This document shows, piece by piece, positions 17,454-26,152 of a stretch of 64,000 bases of DNA. Source of the DNA: Echinicola strongylocentroti (GTDB lineage Bacteria > Bacteroidota > Bacteroidia > Cytophagales > Cyclobacteriaceae); contig NZ_CP030041.1 of NCBI RefSeq assembly GCF_003260975.1, positions 310,001-374,000 of the forward strand, read 5' to 3'. The notes under the pieces are model-generated. The model was not told where the DNA came from. It searched no databases and worked only from the letters and a program-made list of their open reading frames with translations. Each line of letters starts with the position of its first letter. The first letter of the stretch is position 1. A program made the translations under genes and the position numbers.

Positions 17454-17627
17454 ATTTTTCGCTGCCATATTAGTTTTCAGGACAATCTCGCATAATTCAC
17501 CGATTGATTTGTGTAAAAATAGTAGCGCTGCTTCATTCTAGGAATTTAAAGCTGGTCACCTTTCGCAAATCATCACCGTACCACCTATTATTTCATCCAT
17601 GCTTATACTATTCCCTCTTTTACTCAC

Positions 17628-18122
17628 TTAAATATTCCCCCTTTCTTTTTCTCTAACCCATTCAATATAATCGGTTTGAGATATTTTGTTAATTCCCAAT
17701 TGCCTCATCATGATGACCACTTGTCCCCGATGAAAACTTCCGTGATTGAATACTGTTTGAATTATTTCTCTTGTCGGTATTGAAAACCTTTCTCCTTTGT
17801 GTTCAAACTGAATGGTTTTTTCTAAATCCGCGTTATAGGTAAAATCCTTGAAGTCCCCAGAGGTTTTTTGCCATCCTTTAAATAGTTCTTCGTTTGTACC
17901 TGAGAACTCGGTCACTTTTTTGACGTCCCATCCATTTCCTTTTAGCCGGGAAAGCCACCCTGATTCGGCATACCAAATGTGCAAAATAGTTTTTTGAATT
18001 GTAGGGTAACTTCCAATTAGTTCTTCAGTGAGTAATTGCTCGTCCTGCTCGGATAAATTACTTATCAACCTATTATTTGCCCAAATATTATATAAGGCAT
18101 AATCTACGTATCTTTGGATCAT
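17628..18122 (-). CDS. DinB-family four-helix-bundle protein
   Basis: 164 residues from the ATG at 18122 (MIQRYVDYALYNIWANNRLI); a GTG seven codons upstream is possible but less likely. The DinB/YfiT fold is indicated by the N-terminal helix with ANNRLI, a metal-type His in the second helix (QKTILHIWYAESGWLSRL), and the C-terminal pair of His in FNHGSFHRGQVVIMMRQLGI, together a likely three-His metal site. DinB proteins include thiol-dependent transferases and damage-inducible proteins; which one this is cannot be told. It stands alone, between the MepB-like gene and R2 copy 2. Confidence 0.88.
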   Translation of the reverse strand: MIQRYVDYALYNIWANNRLISNLSEQDEQLLTEELIGSYPTIQKTILHIWYAESGWLSRLKGNGWDVKKVTEFSGTNEELFKGWQKTSGDFKDFTYNADLEKTIQFEHKGERFSIPTREIIQTVFNHGSFHRGQVVIMMRQLGINKISQTDYIEWVREKERGNI

Positions 18123-18310
18123 ATCAAATGGTTCTTCTCTCACTTTATAAATCTGTTTTTGTACTTATTTATCTTTTGGTGTGGCATACCGGTCAGAGTA
18201 TTGTTTTGGAGGCTTTTCAAAACAGTTCACTGTTCTACCAAAACTAACTTGCCTAATGGCAAAAACATTGAATAGAACGCTCCACTCACCCTAAGCTATA
18301 TTTTTTGTTT

Positions 18311-18462
18311 TGATTATACGCTTTCATGCCAGTAGTTTTTATTTCTCGCCGAACGCACAGAAAACCCAGAATGAAACAACGCTTTCTCAGATTTCGGTGG
18401 TTTCTGTAAGGACCTATTTCATATCTCTGTGATTACTGGTATCATTGCGGATATACATATTT
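18311..18462 (+). repeat. R2 dispersed repeat, copy 2
   Basis: Begins TGATTATACGCTTTCATGCC and ends GCGGATATACATATTT; aligned over its full length with copy 1 at 17302 with only scattered substitutions and a single-base length change. It lies in the ~600-bp gap between the DinB gene and the rrf2-like gene; apart from this repeat and the promoter at 18702-18732 I see nothing else there. Confidence 0.8.
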
Positions 18463-18701
18463 TTGTTAATGAATACAAACAAAAGAGGCTGGAACTTCCC
18501 TAATTAGCCTGACGATGAATATAAACACTTAAAGCTATAAAAAAGCCAGACCCAATCAGTTTGTACTTTGCCACTTTCTTCCTATTGGTAAAAATTAACC
18601 CCATCCCTACCCAATTTTAGAGACATGTACTCCTTAACAAACCCTATATGGATGAACCCACAATTATAGGCTAAATAAACACAAAATTAATACCGGATGA
18701 T

Positions 18702-18732
18702 TTTGTCCTTTATTATTTGGTAGTTACTTTTG
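18702..18732 (+). promoter_or_regulatory. Bacteroidota consensus promoter for the rrf2/hmp pair
   Basis: TTTG (18702-18705), a 19-base spacer, then TACTTTTG (18725-18732): an exact fit to the Bacteroidota -33/-7 pattern TTTG-N19-21-TAnnTTTG. Transcription would start a few bases downstream, leaving a short leader before ATG 18751. This also argues against the in-frame ATG at 18730, which lies inside the -7 box. Confidence 0.7.
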
Positions 18733-18750
18733 GGTAAGCAAATTTTAATT

Positions 18751-19185
18751 ATGTTTTCAAAAGCTTGTGAATATGCCATAAGGGCGGTGATATACTTGGC
18801 CCAAATTTCTACGAAAGGTAAGCGTTCGTCACTGGTGGATATTGCTGAAGAAATCGGATCCCCAAACGCATTTACAGCAAAAATCCTACAACAACTTACC
18901 AAAAACAATTATATAGTTTCGATAAAAGGCCCTAACGGAGGTTTTTACATCACAGATGAGCGATTACAGACCCTTAAACTCGCAGATATCGTTCGCTTGA
19001 TGGATGGTGATAAACTCTTTACTGGCTGTGCCCTAGGATTGCCCGAATGCAATAGCCAAAAGCCTTGTCCATTGCACCATGAATTCCTAAAAATAAGAAA
19101 CGAAATACAATACCTTTTAGAAAACAGCCACTTGGAAGAGATCAGTGATCAACTAACTAGTGGGATGACCTTCCTTAAACGATAA
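18751..19185 (+). CDS. Rrf2-family iron-sulfur transcriptional regulator (NsrR-like)
   Basis: 144 residues starting MFSKACEYAIRAVIYLAQIS, the standard Rrf2 opening with the winged-helix DNA-binding domain (LVDIAEEIGSPNAFTAKILQQL...GPNGGFYIT). Three cysteines, GCALGLPECNSQKPC (about residues 90-105), form the Fe-S ligand cluster found in NsrR/IscR-type members. It sits 62 bp upstream of a flavohaemoglobin gene on the same strand, and NsrR typically represses hmp until nitric oxide attacks the cluster. NO sensing is therefore the likely role, by context rather than proof. A perfect promoter lies just upstream. Confidence 0.9.
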   Translation: MFSKACEYAIRAVIYLAQISTKGKRSSLVDIAEEIGSPNAFTAKILQQLTKNNYIVSIKGPNGGFYITDERLQTLKLADIVRLMDGDKLFTGCALGLPECNSQKPCPLHHEFLKIRNEIQYLLENSHLEEISDQLTSGMTFLKR

Positions 19186-19247
19186 AAAAAATTTAGACAA
19201 ATAGAGGATAAAAGGGTCTTCTATTCCATTAATAAACAACTTGCCTT

Positions 19248-20459
19248 ATGACCAACCAAAAAACAATTGACATTGTAAAATCTACTGCGCCAGTACTAAA
19301 GTCACATGGAGAACAGATCACCAGGGTGTTCTATGAAGAGTTATTCAAGCACCATCCTGAACTGAAAAATATGTTCAACATGACCCACCAAGCCACTGGA
19401 AACCAACCAAAGGTATTGGCCATGACCATTATAAAATATGCCGAACATATTGACCAGTTGGACATGCTCACGGATACGGTCAATGTCATTGTCCAAAAAC
19501 ACAGCTCTTTGGACGTGAGACCTGAAATGTACCCCATAGTAGGCAAATATTTATTGGAGGCCATTAAAACCGTCTTAGGTGATATGGCTACGGCAGAAAT
19601 ACTTGGAGCATGGGAAGAAGCTTATCAGCTATTGGCACAGCTATTTATAGGAAAAGAAGAAAAGGTATATCAAGACAATGAACATAAGCCAGGTGGCTTT
19701 CGGGGCTTTGCTGATTTCCAACTCATCAATAAGGTCAAGGAAAGTGAGACCATCACCTCCCTATATTTCAAACCTGCAAATGACACCCCTATTCCTTCCC
19801 ACCTTCCAGGTCAATATGTAGCGATCAGTCTTGATATTCCGGGCGAAGACCATATTCACACCAGGAACTATAGTCTTTCGGACATCTCCAATGGAGAACA
19901 CCTTAGGCTAAGTGTAAAACGTGAATCTTGCTCCCCAGCTGGTAAGGTTTCTAATTATTTGCATGACAACCTCAAGGTAGGCGACAAGGTGAAAATGGGC
20001 ATGCCTTCAGGGGACTTTGTCCTCCAAAAAAGTGAACATCCCGTGCTATTGATTGCTGGAGGAGTAGGTATTACCCCTTTACTTCCCATGTATAAATCCC
20101 TATTGGGCACTGGAAGGAAAACAGTTTTGATACAGTGCACTCCAAACTCCACTACACTTCCATTCCAACATGAAATAAAGGCCTTAGATGACCCTAATCA
20201 TCAGCATGTAATTGGTTTTTCCAACCCTTTGTCTTCCGATATTATTGATGGCACCAACGTTTTCGAAGGTTTCTTGACCAGATCTATTATAGCCGAGTAT
20301 ATCCCCTCTGCTGAGTCGGAAGTCTATTATTGCGGGCCAAAAAAATTCATGCAGCTGGTCACGCAGCTATTGGACGATATCGGGGTGCCAGAAAAAAGCA
20401 GGTTCTTTGAATTCTTTGGCCCTGCTGATGAACTCCGTACCGAGGAGCATGCCCAATGA
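19248..20459 (+). CDS. hmp: Flavohaemoglobin (nitric oxide dioxygenase)
   Basis: A 403-aa cytosolic enzyme converting NO plus O2 to nitrate with NAD(P)H. The globin domain (about 1-140) has Tyr29, Gln53, haem-ligand His85 (IVQKHSSLDV) and Tyr95, the same positions as in E. coli Hmp. The FAD-binding domain follows (about 150-260) with RNYSLSD at residue 206. The NAD-binding domain (about 265-395) shows LIAGGVGITPLLPM and YYCGPKKFMQ, and the C-terminus RFFEFFGPADEL is characteristic. Co-directional with the Rrf2 regulator, with which it forms a two-gene NO-response unit. Assignment is very secure. Confidence 0.97.
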   Translation: MTNQKTIDIVKSTAPVLKSHGEQITRVFYEELFKHHPELKNMFNMTHQATGNQPKVLAMTIIKYAEHIDQLDMLTDTVNVIVQKHSSLDVRPEMYPIVGKYLLEAIKTVLGDMATAEILGAWEEAYQLLAQLFIGKEEKVYQDNEHKPGGFRGFADFQLINKVKESETITSLYFKPANDTPIPSHLPGQYVAISLDIPGEDHIHTRNYSLSDISNGEHLRLSVKRESCSPAGKVSNYLHDNLKVGDKVKMGMPSGDFVLQKSEHPVLLIAGGVGITPLLPMYKSLLGTGRKTVLIQCTPNSTTLPFQHEIKALDDPNHQHVIGFSNPLSSDIIDGTNVFEGFLTRSIIAEYIPSAESEVYYCGPKKFMQLVTQLLDDIGVPEKSRFFEFFGPADELRTEEHAQ

Positions 20460-20534
20460 CATGACTACCAAACCTGAAAACTTACCCATGTAGAGGCCTG
20501 ACGCATAAAAGACCTTAAGTCAGTAATCATTTTT

Positions 20535-20556
20535 GGTGCAGGTTGACACCTGCACC
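20535..20556. repeat. Short palindromic repeat, copy 1
   Basis: GGTGCAGGT and ACCTGCACC separated by four bases, followed by TTCTAAATGCCCCT. The same hairpin and downstream segment recur at 21312-21333. REP-like intergenic hairpin in the 1.15-kb gap (20460-21615), which also holds an R1 copy and the GTGCC hairpins but no convincing gene. Confidence 0.6.
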
Positions 20557-20876
20557 TTCTAAATGCCCCTCCGCCAAAGACGGATGAGGCAGGATGCTCA
20601 GTTGCTAACGCCTATTCAGGGTTTAACCTCAACCAAGCCAACCACTATACATGAGCAGATAGCTGCGACGGCTTGTTTGATCCAAATCAACTAATTATTC
20701 TTTCAGCCTATCCCGCCATTCGGCAAGCTAGTGTCAAGACAAACCTAAACCTACGTGTAATCCGGTGTGTCTTTTGGCCTATCTCTACGTTGCAAAAAGA
20801 CTTCCTTAACTACGGATAGGGGCGTTTTTTGCGCCTTGATCTCGTCCAAAATCCACTACCGCCTTACCCGTCATTT

Positions 20877-21064
20877 AACCCGGAATATGCATTAGCCTAT
20901 CTACGCCACGGCGCACAGGTGTTGCGACCTTAAACTGCTTCAAAATCAGCCGTTTCACTTTAGTTTTCGGCATAACCGTAGCGGTGCTACGCTAATGCCT
21001 CCAAACTAACTGATTTTCTTGCAATTTCAGCTCTCACTACGATTCCTAACGCATAATCCGGATT
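20877..21064 (+). repeat. R1 MITE-like element, full copy
   Basis: 188 bp, from AACCCGGAATATGCATTAG to the complement of AATCCGGATTATGCGTTAG, with TTTAA at both outer ends. It contains CCGTAGC-GGT-GCTACGC (central hairpin) and the conserved stretches AAATCAGCCGTTTCACTTTA and CTCCAAACTAACTGATTTTC. Same length as, and inverted relative to, the copy at 9280-9467. No open reading frame spans it, so it would depend on a transposase supplied elsewhere if it is mobile. Confidence 0.85.
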
Positions 21065-21120
21065 TAAGCGTTGACTTGACCCTAGGCTACTGCGGTTTCC
21101 AATGTACAAATCGGGGCAAA

Positions 21121-21211
21121 GTGCCAGCGGCACGATAAATTTTGTAACCTGCGGATTCATCCGCAGGAACTTAAGCTCTCCTCAACCTCCTGAAAGAGTG
21201 CCAGCGGCACG
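21121..21211. repeat. Pair of GTGCC-AGC-GGCAC hairpins
   Basis: GTGCCAGCGGCACG occurs at 21121-21134 and again at 21198-21211; each forms a tight 5-bp stem with a three-base loop. Between them is a further small palindrome (CCTGCGGATTCATCCGCAGG). These are typical small intergenic repeats and no function is claimed. Confidence 0.55.
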
Positions 21212-21311
21212 GATGATAGCTATGCCTACATGAAAATTGTTTCCCTTCAAAACACTAAACGCATTTCCCCTGGTACTTAACCTCCCATGTGTGTTACAAT
21301 TTACGGTCTAC

Positions 21312-21333
21312 GGTGCAGGTGATTACCTGCACC
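21312..21333. repeat. Short palindromic repeat, copy 2
   Basis: GGTGCAGGT and ACCTGCACC around a four-base loop, followed by TTCTAAATTCCCCT, matching the copy at 20535-20556. Confidence 0.6.
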
Positions 21334-21735
21334 TTCTAAATTCCCCTCTTCCAAAAGCGGGTTAATTCCAGTTTCATTGCCGTTTAGTTACTATTATCCA
21401 TTTAGAGCCAAAAAACAGCTTCCAGCCAAACCTAATTCACTAAATTCCGTGTACTTCATGAATGCCTATTATTTTTGTCAAACCCGATCTATGCATTGTG
21501 AATTGTTATAGTTTATCCCAAAGGATGTAGGGAAGACTTGAAAATTCAAGGAAACCGGGCTATTTCCGATGGGTTTCATGACATTATACCTGTGTGATCT
21601 GGCCTGGGTAGCCTAATGCATATGATGCGTTCAAGCAATTCCACTTCCTCTCTAGTAAAAACGCAGTGCCTTAATTTCCAATACCTTCATTCTTATAGCC
21701 TGTTATATTTTGATTGCACAATTAAAACTACCACC

Positions 21736-22764
21736 ATGAAAACTGCCTATATTTTATTCGTTCTATTATCCTTTGCTCGCATTTTTTCCGCAAATGCCCA
21801 AAGCGAAAACCTTAAGTGGCTGGATATTGAACTCTCCAACTATCAGTACCCTTATGAAGTCCATACCATCGATCTGAACGTGCAGGATCAACATCTCCAC
21901 ATGGCCTACATGGATATAATACCCAGTAACCATAATGGCAAAAACATCCTCCTTCTCCATGGAAAAAATTTTAATGGTGCCTATTGGGAGACCACCATTG
22001 AGGCACTGACCCAGAAAGGATTTAGGGTCATTGTCCCGGATCAGATCGGCTTTGGCAAAAGCTCCAAACCAAGCCATTTTCATTATACCTTCCAGCAATT
22101 GGCCCAAAATACCAAAGCAGTACTCGACAAAATTGGTGTAGATCAAACTGCTGTACTCGGCCATTCCATGGGCGGTATGTTGGCGACCCGATTTGCACTG
22201 ATGTATCCCGAAATCACCGAAAAGCTGATCTTGGAAAACCCCATCGGACTAGAGGACTGGAAGCTAAAAGTCCCTTACAAACCTGTGGAATGGTGGTACC
22301 AAAATGAACTGAAGAAAGACTACGATGCCATCAAAAATTACCAGATGGAAAGCTACTATGACAATAAATGGAAGCCTGAGTACGATGAATGGGTGAATTT
22401 ACTCGCCGGGTGGACCTTTAACTCCGACTATGAAACCATCGCTTGGAATGCAGCACTCACCTACGACATGATCTTTACCCAGCCTGTGGTATATGAATTT
22501 AAAAATATCACCACCCCCACACTACTGATCATCGGTACCCGTGACAGAACTGCCTTGGGAAAACCCTTGGTCTCAGAAGAAGTCAGGGCGACAATGGGAC
22601 TTTATGAAGAGCTAGGCAAAAAAACACAAAGCCGCATTCCCGATGCACAATTGGTGGAAATAAAAGACACCGGACACCTTCCCCATATTGAGCGTTTTGA
22701 ACAGTTCATTACTCCCTTGATTACCTTTTTGAAACCTATAGATAATACCAATCCACTAAGATAG
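21736..22764 (+). CDS. Secreted alpha/beta-hydrolase
   Basis: 342 residues from the ATG at 21736, which directly opens a signal peptide (MKTAYILFVLLSFARIFSANAQ); the 40-codon upstream extension of the frame has no signal character and falls in repeat-rich DNA. The alpha/beta-hydrolase fold is shown by the oxyanion motif LLLHGKNFNG, the nucleophile elbow GHSMGG with Ser144, the acid in LLIIGTRDRTALG, and the catalytic His in DTGHLPHIE. Such proteins hydrolyse small esters or related bonds; the substrate is not evident and the neighbours (isochorismatase-fold, MFS) do not define it. Confidence 0.88.
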   Translation: MKTAYILFVLLSFARIFSANAQSENLKWLDIELSNYQYPYEVHTIDLNVQDQHLHMAYMDIIPSNHNGKNILLLHGKNFNGAYWETTIEALTQKGFRVIVPDQIGFGKSSKPSHFHYTFQQLAQNTKAVLDKIGVDQTAVLGHSMGGMLATRFALMYPEITEKLILENPIGLEDWKLKVPYKPVEWWYQNELKKDYDAIKNYQMESYYDNKWKPEYDEWVNLLAGWTFNSDYETIAWNAALTYDMIFTQPVVYEFKNITTPTLLIIGTRDRTALGKPLVSEEVRATMGLYEELGKKTQSRIPDAQLVEIKDTGHLPHIERFEQFITPLITFLKPIDNTNPLR

Positions 22765-22883
22765 TTATATCATTTCTTCATTGGAAAATAACTGATACAA
22801 GTCTCATTAATTGATATATTTACTTAAAATTAGTATATTTTACTTGTGAATTTTCCTACTTATTTAAATAAACATTTCCATTC

Positions 22884-23444
22884 ATGAGCAATCCTTCCCC
22901 TTCCACCGCTTTATTGGTAATGGACATGCAATCGGTGATCCTTAATTTTTTACCTAAGCATGAAACCACCTTACAGAATGTGGCAAAGTGCCTCAAAAAA
23001 GCACGAAAAGATAAAATCCAGGTGATTTATGTCCGTTTGGGGTTTAGGGATGGTTTTCCAGAAATCAGTCCAAAAAACAAATCCTTTTCAAGTTTCAGAA
23101 AGTATCTTTCGACTTTATCCCCTGAAGAGATCAATCAAATCCATCCGTCCATAATTCCATTTCCAGGAGAAATTGTGGTGACCAAAAAAAGGATCAGCGC
23201 ATTTTCAGGAAGTGATTTAGAGATGATACTAAGGTCCTTAAACATCGATCACTTGGTACTGACAGGTGTGGCCACCAGTGGTGTAGTGCTTTGTACATTT
23301 TTAGAAGCCATGGATAAAGACTTTCAGCTCACTGTCGTTTCTGATGCCTGCCAAGATAAAGACGACACGTTACATCAAATGGTAGTCACCAAGTTGTTTT
23401 CAGGAAGAGGTGAAGTGGTTTCCGCCAAAGAGTGGGTAGAATAA
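22884..23444 (+). CDS. Isochorismatase-family cysteine-hydrolase-like protein without the Cys
   Basis: A 186-aa cytosolic protein of the isochorismatase fold: ALLVMDMQ with the conserved Asp14, the Lys-containing VTKKRISAFSGSDLE, and LTGVATSGVVLCTFLEA. In nicotinamidase-like members the last motif carries the nucleophilic Cys after T-x-x; here that position is Gly (TSGVV), as in the real isochorismatases and some uncharacterised relatives, so a Cys-based amidase activity is unlikely. The MFS gene begins 3 bp after its stop codon, implying co-transcription and perhaps a shared role in small-molecule detoxification or export. Confidence 0.87.
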   Translation: MSNPSPSTALLVMDMQSVILNFLPKHETTLQNVAKCLKKARKDKIQVIYVRLGFRDGFPEISPKNKSFSSFRKYLSTLSPEEINQIHPSIIPFPGEIVVTKKRISAFSGSDLEMILRSLNIDHLVLTGVATSGVVLCTFLEAMDKDFQLTVVSDACQDKDDTLHQMVVTKLFSGRGEVVSAKEWVE

Positions 23445-23447
23445 TGC

Positions 23448-24686
23448 ATGGGAAGAATCCAGAATACTTTTAGAGCACTCCAATCTTCCAATTACAAGAT
23501 TTTTATTGCCGGCCAAGCCATTTCACGCATTGGGACATGGATGGAAAGGACGGCTGTAAGCTGGGTGGTCTACGAAATGACCAACTCCACCTTTATGCTG
23601 GGCCTTACGGCGTTCGTTTCGCAGTTTCCTTCCTTCCTGTTTTCCTTGTATGGAGGCATTTTGTCGGATAAGTATCCGAGGCACAAAATCGTCATGATCA
23701 CTCAGGTTGCCTCCTTTTTGCAAGCGGCCATTTTGGCTTTTATCGTGCTAAGCGGAGATACCGCGATTTGGCATATCCTTACCCTTATTACCCTTTTGGG
23801 CATCATCAATGCCTTCGACATCCCTGCCCGACAATCGCTCGTACATCAGCTACTCTCCAATCCAGAGGACCTGTCAAACGCCGTAGCCCTCAATTCTTCT
23901 GTAGTAAATTTGGCAAGGCTGATAGGTCCTGCTATAGCCGGACTGGTGCTGAGCACCTTGGGCGCAGGTATCTGTTTTTCCCTTAATGCCCTGAGTTATT
24001 TGGCCGTGATCATTTCACTGCTGTTCCTTAAGCTCGCTCCCCAACCCAAAAAGGTAAAAAAGCAAAGCAACCTCTCCGAGATCAAGGAAACCTTTTCATA
24101 CTTAAAGCATCACCCCATTCTCGCTCCTACGATGATCTACATTGCCATCATCAGCCTTTTGGTCATTCCTTATAATACGCTTTTGCCGGAATTTGCAAAA
24201 GAGGTATTTCAGGGAAATGCACAGACCTATGGTTTTATGGTCAGCAGCATTGGTTTAGGGGCATTTTTAGGAACCCTTTTTTTAGCGTCCTTGGCTCCAA
24301 AAACCAAAAAATCTCGGATTTTGATCATCAATGCGGCTATTCTGGGAAGTTCCTTGATTGTTTTTTCGATTACCGAACTGCTGCCTTTTGCCCTATTTCT
24401 GGCCGTCATCACCGGATTCACAGGACTGACCCAATCAACTATCTGCCTGACCATCGTCCAGACGGAAGCTGATGCAGAAAAAAGAGGCCAGCTTATCAGC
24501 CTGTACGCCATGGCCTTGTTTGGGATGATGCCTTTGGGAAGTTTATTGGTCGGATTGATCTCCAACCACATTGGGAGTTCGACCACATTGCTGATCCAAG
24601 GGTTGATTGCCATAGCCATTGCCATCTCCTTCTTTCAATTCCTGAGAAAGAAAAAGCTAAAATCAATGAAGAATACCTTACGCTAA
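23448..24686 (+). CDS. MFS transporter (EntS-like exporter family)
   Basis: A 412-aa inner-membrane protein with about twelve hydrophobic segments. It opens FRALQSSNYKIFIAGQAISRIGTWMERTAVSWVVYEMT, the hallmark of the MFS_3/EntS-type exporter group, and keeps the loop motif GGILSDKYPRHKIV. The C-terminal half includes MVSSIGLGAFLGTLFLASL and LIQGLIAIAIAISFFQF. Members export siderophores, drugs or small metabolites using proton motive force; the cargo is not evident here. Only 3 bp separates it from the isochorismatase-family gene. Confidence 0.92.
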   Translation: MGRIQNTFRALQSSNYKIFIAGQAISRIGTWMERTAVSWVVYEMTNSTFMLGLTAFVSQFPSFLFSLYGGILSDKYPRHKIVMITQVASFLQAAILAFIVLSGDTAIWHILTLITLLGIINAFDIPARQSLVHQLLSNPEDLSNAVALNSSVVNLARLIGPAIAGLVLSTLGAGICFSLNALSYLAVIISLLFLKLAPQPKKVKKQSNLSEIKETFSYLKHHPILAPTMIYIAIISLLVIPYNTLLPEFAKEVFQGNAQTYGFMVSSIGLGAFLGTLFLASLAPKTKKSRILIINAAILGSSLIVFSITELLPFALFLAVITGFTGLTQSTICLTIVQTEADAEKRGQLISLYAMALFGMMPLGSLLVGLISNHIGSSTTLLIQGLIAIAIAISFFQFLRKKKLKSMKNTLR

Positions 24687-24829
24687 AAGTATTGGACCGC
24701 AGGGCAAATCCATTTAAAAAAACACCAATACTTGCATTTATATCTGTCGTTCCTATGGAACTTACCCTTTTGTGTGTAACTATTTTTGGCTAATTTCTAG
24801 GATGAAACAATGCCGCCAGGGTAGGATTA

Positions 24830-25282
24830 TCTGATTTTTTAAGGCTTTATAATTTTTTCTGGACGTTGACGAAGTCGGAGAAATTGATTTTTGCGTTGTG
24901 TGCCCAGTTTATTGCCCTGAATTGGTTGAGAATATCTCCCGTGGTTGCCCGAACTGATTTTTGGATTTTATACCATTTGGGTCTTGGAAGGATTTGTTGT
25001 TTGGCAAGTTTGTGAGGCCAGCATAAGCAATGAATAGGTTGCGGCCACGAAGGCGGGGGCCTTGATGCAGGCTTCTTCCGTTCTCACTTGGGCCTGACCA
25101 CATCCCATGATGATTTTTTCATCTTTGAAATTGACTTCTTTCTCCCATCTCTAGAGATATGCCTGCAGCAGGGTCGCCAGGTCCATGTCCGGATCGGTGC
25201 AGATAATGTAAGCAGGATCCCTGTAGAGTAGCCTGGAGTTTTTTGTCTTTCTCGGATGATGACCAGCTTTAGATCTTTATTT
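24830..25282 (-). pseudogene. Decayed DDE transposase fragment
   Basis: Minus-strand translation across frames recovers a transposase C-terminus: KLVIIR, then YRDPAYIICTDPDMDLATLLQAYL, a stop codon where a Trp is expected before RWE, then VNFKDEKIIMGCGQAQVRTE and CIKAPAFVAATYSLLMLAS. Frame changes and stops show it is dead. It differs from the IS4-type element near 7 kb. No inverted ends were found. With the tandem repeats that follow, it fills most of the 1.47-kb gap between the MFS and lyase genes. Confidence 0.7.
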
Positions 25283-25287
25283 CCCCT

Positions 25288-26034
25288 ACTGTGACCTATG
25301 TGACTATGTTGTTACACATACATCATGCTCAAAAACTTAACAGTTATACGTGGTATTGAGTTAAAATCTCAATTTTACCTGGTTCCGCAGCACAGCTGTC
25401 GGAACAACCCTTGCCTTAGTGGCGTACTTTTTTTGGCCACGAAGTCGCGAAGTCACAAAGAGGGAGGAATAGTGATGTGTCGAGTACTTGGCCTATTGCT
25501 ATCCAAAATACTTAGCGTCTTGGCGCCTTAGTGGCTTGTTATCGATCCAGCAATAACAATGTAGGTGCCGACAGGATGACTAGATGCATACACCCTACTG
25601 TGAACTATGTGTCTATGTTGTTACACATAATTCATACTCCAAATCTTAACAGTTATACGTGGTATCGAGTTAAAAACTCAATTTTACCTGGTTCCGCAGC
25701 ACAGCTGTCGGAACAACCCTTGCCTTAGTGGCGTCCTATTGATCCAGCAATAACAATGTAGGTGCCGACAGGATGACTAGATGCATACACCCTACTGTGA
25801 ACTATGTGTCTATGTTGTTACACATAATTCATGCTCCAAATCTTAACAGTTATACGTGGTATTGAGTTAAAATCTCAATTTTACCTGGTTCCGCAGCACA
25901 GCTGTCGGAACAACCCTTGCCTTAGTGGCGTCCTATTTATCCAGCAATAACAATGTAGGTGCCGACAGGATGACTAGATGCATACACCCTACTGTGAACT
26001 ATGTGTCTATGTTGTTACACATAATTCATGCTCC
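25288..26034 (+). repeat. Tandem array of a 197-bp unit, array A
   Basis: The motif GATCCAGCAATAACAATGTA (or its variant) starts at 25544, 25741 and 25938, an exact 197-bp period. An earlier diverged unit from 25288 carries an extra ~120-bp segment (TTGGCCACGAAGTCGCGAAG...), and the last unit is cut at about 26034. Each complete unit holds ATGTTGTTACACATAATTCA, a TGAGTTAAAA..CTCA hairpin, and GTTCCG..CGGAAC enclosing the palindrome ACAGCTGT. Small open frames here are by-products. A second array of the same unit lies at 30487-31370. Confidence 0.9.
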
Positions 26035-26044
26035 AAAAAACAAG

Positions 26045-26112
26045 GTGTGAGCGTAGCACCGATAACACCAAAACGACTGATTTTAAAGCAATTTCAGGTC
26101 GCTATAGATACC
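26045..26112 (-). repeat. R1 dispersed repeat, partial degenerate copy
   Basis: Shows GAGCGTAGCACCG, AAAACGACTGATTTTAAAGC and ATTTCAGGTCGC, the internal R1 segments in reverse orientation, but neither AACCCGG-type end is clear. It abuts the end of tandem array A and lies just downstream of the alginate-lyase-family gene. Confidence 0.55.
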
Positions 26113-26152
26113 AAACCTCATGAATGCGATTAAGGCTAATTGCACTTTTTGT

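Noticed and set aside
17286-17468. N-terminal extension of the MepB-like protein (61 codons)
   Set aside because: The extension coincides with the R2 repeat, which occurs elsewhere without any gene, so ATG 17285 is preferred.
20700-20870. Short peptide-like stretch on the minus strand in the hmp/hydrolase gap
   Set aside because: Some readable residues (DEIKAQKTPLSVVKEVFLQR) but no start, mixed frames and repeat-rich surroundings; not a supported gene.
25325-25728. Two 65-68 codon frames in tandem array A
   Set aside because: They are repeated with the 197-bp unit, which is not a multiple of three, so frames shift between units; no coding signal.
25288-26034. CRISPR array
   Set aside because: The unit is 197 bp with no short repeat-spacer pattern and no cas gene nearby; this is a plain tandem repeat.
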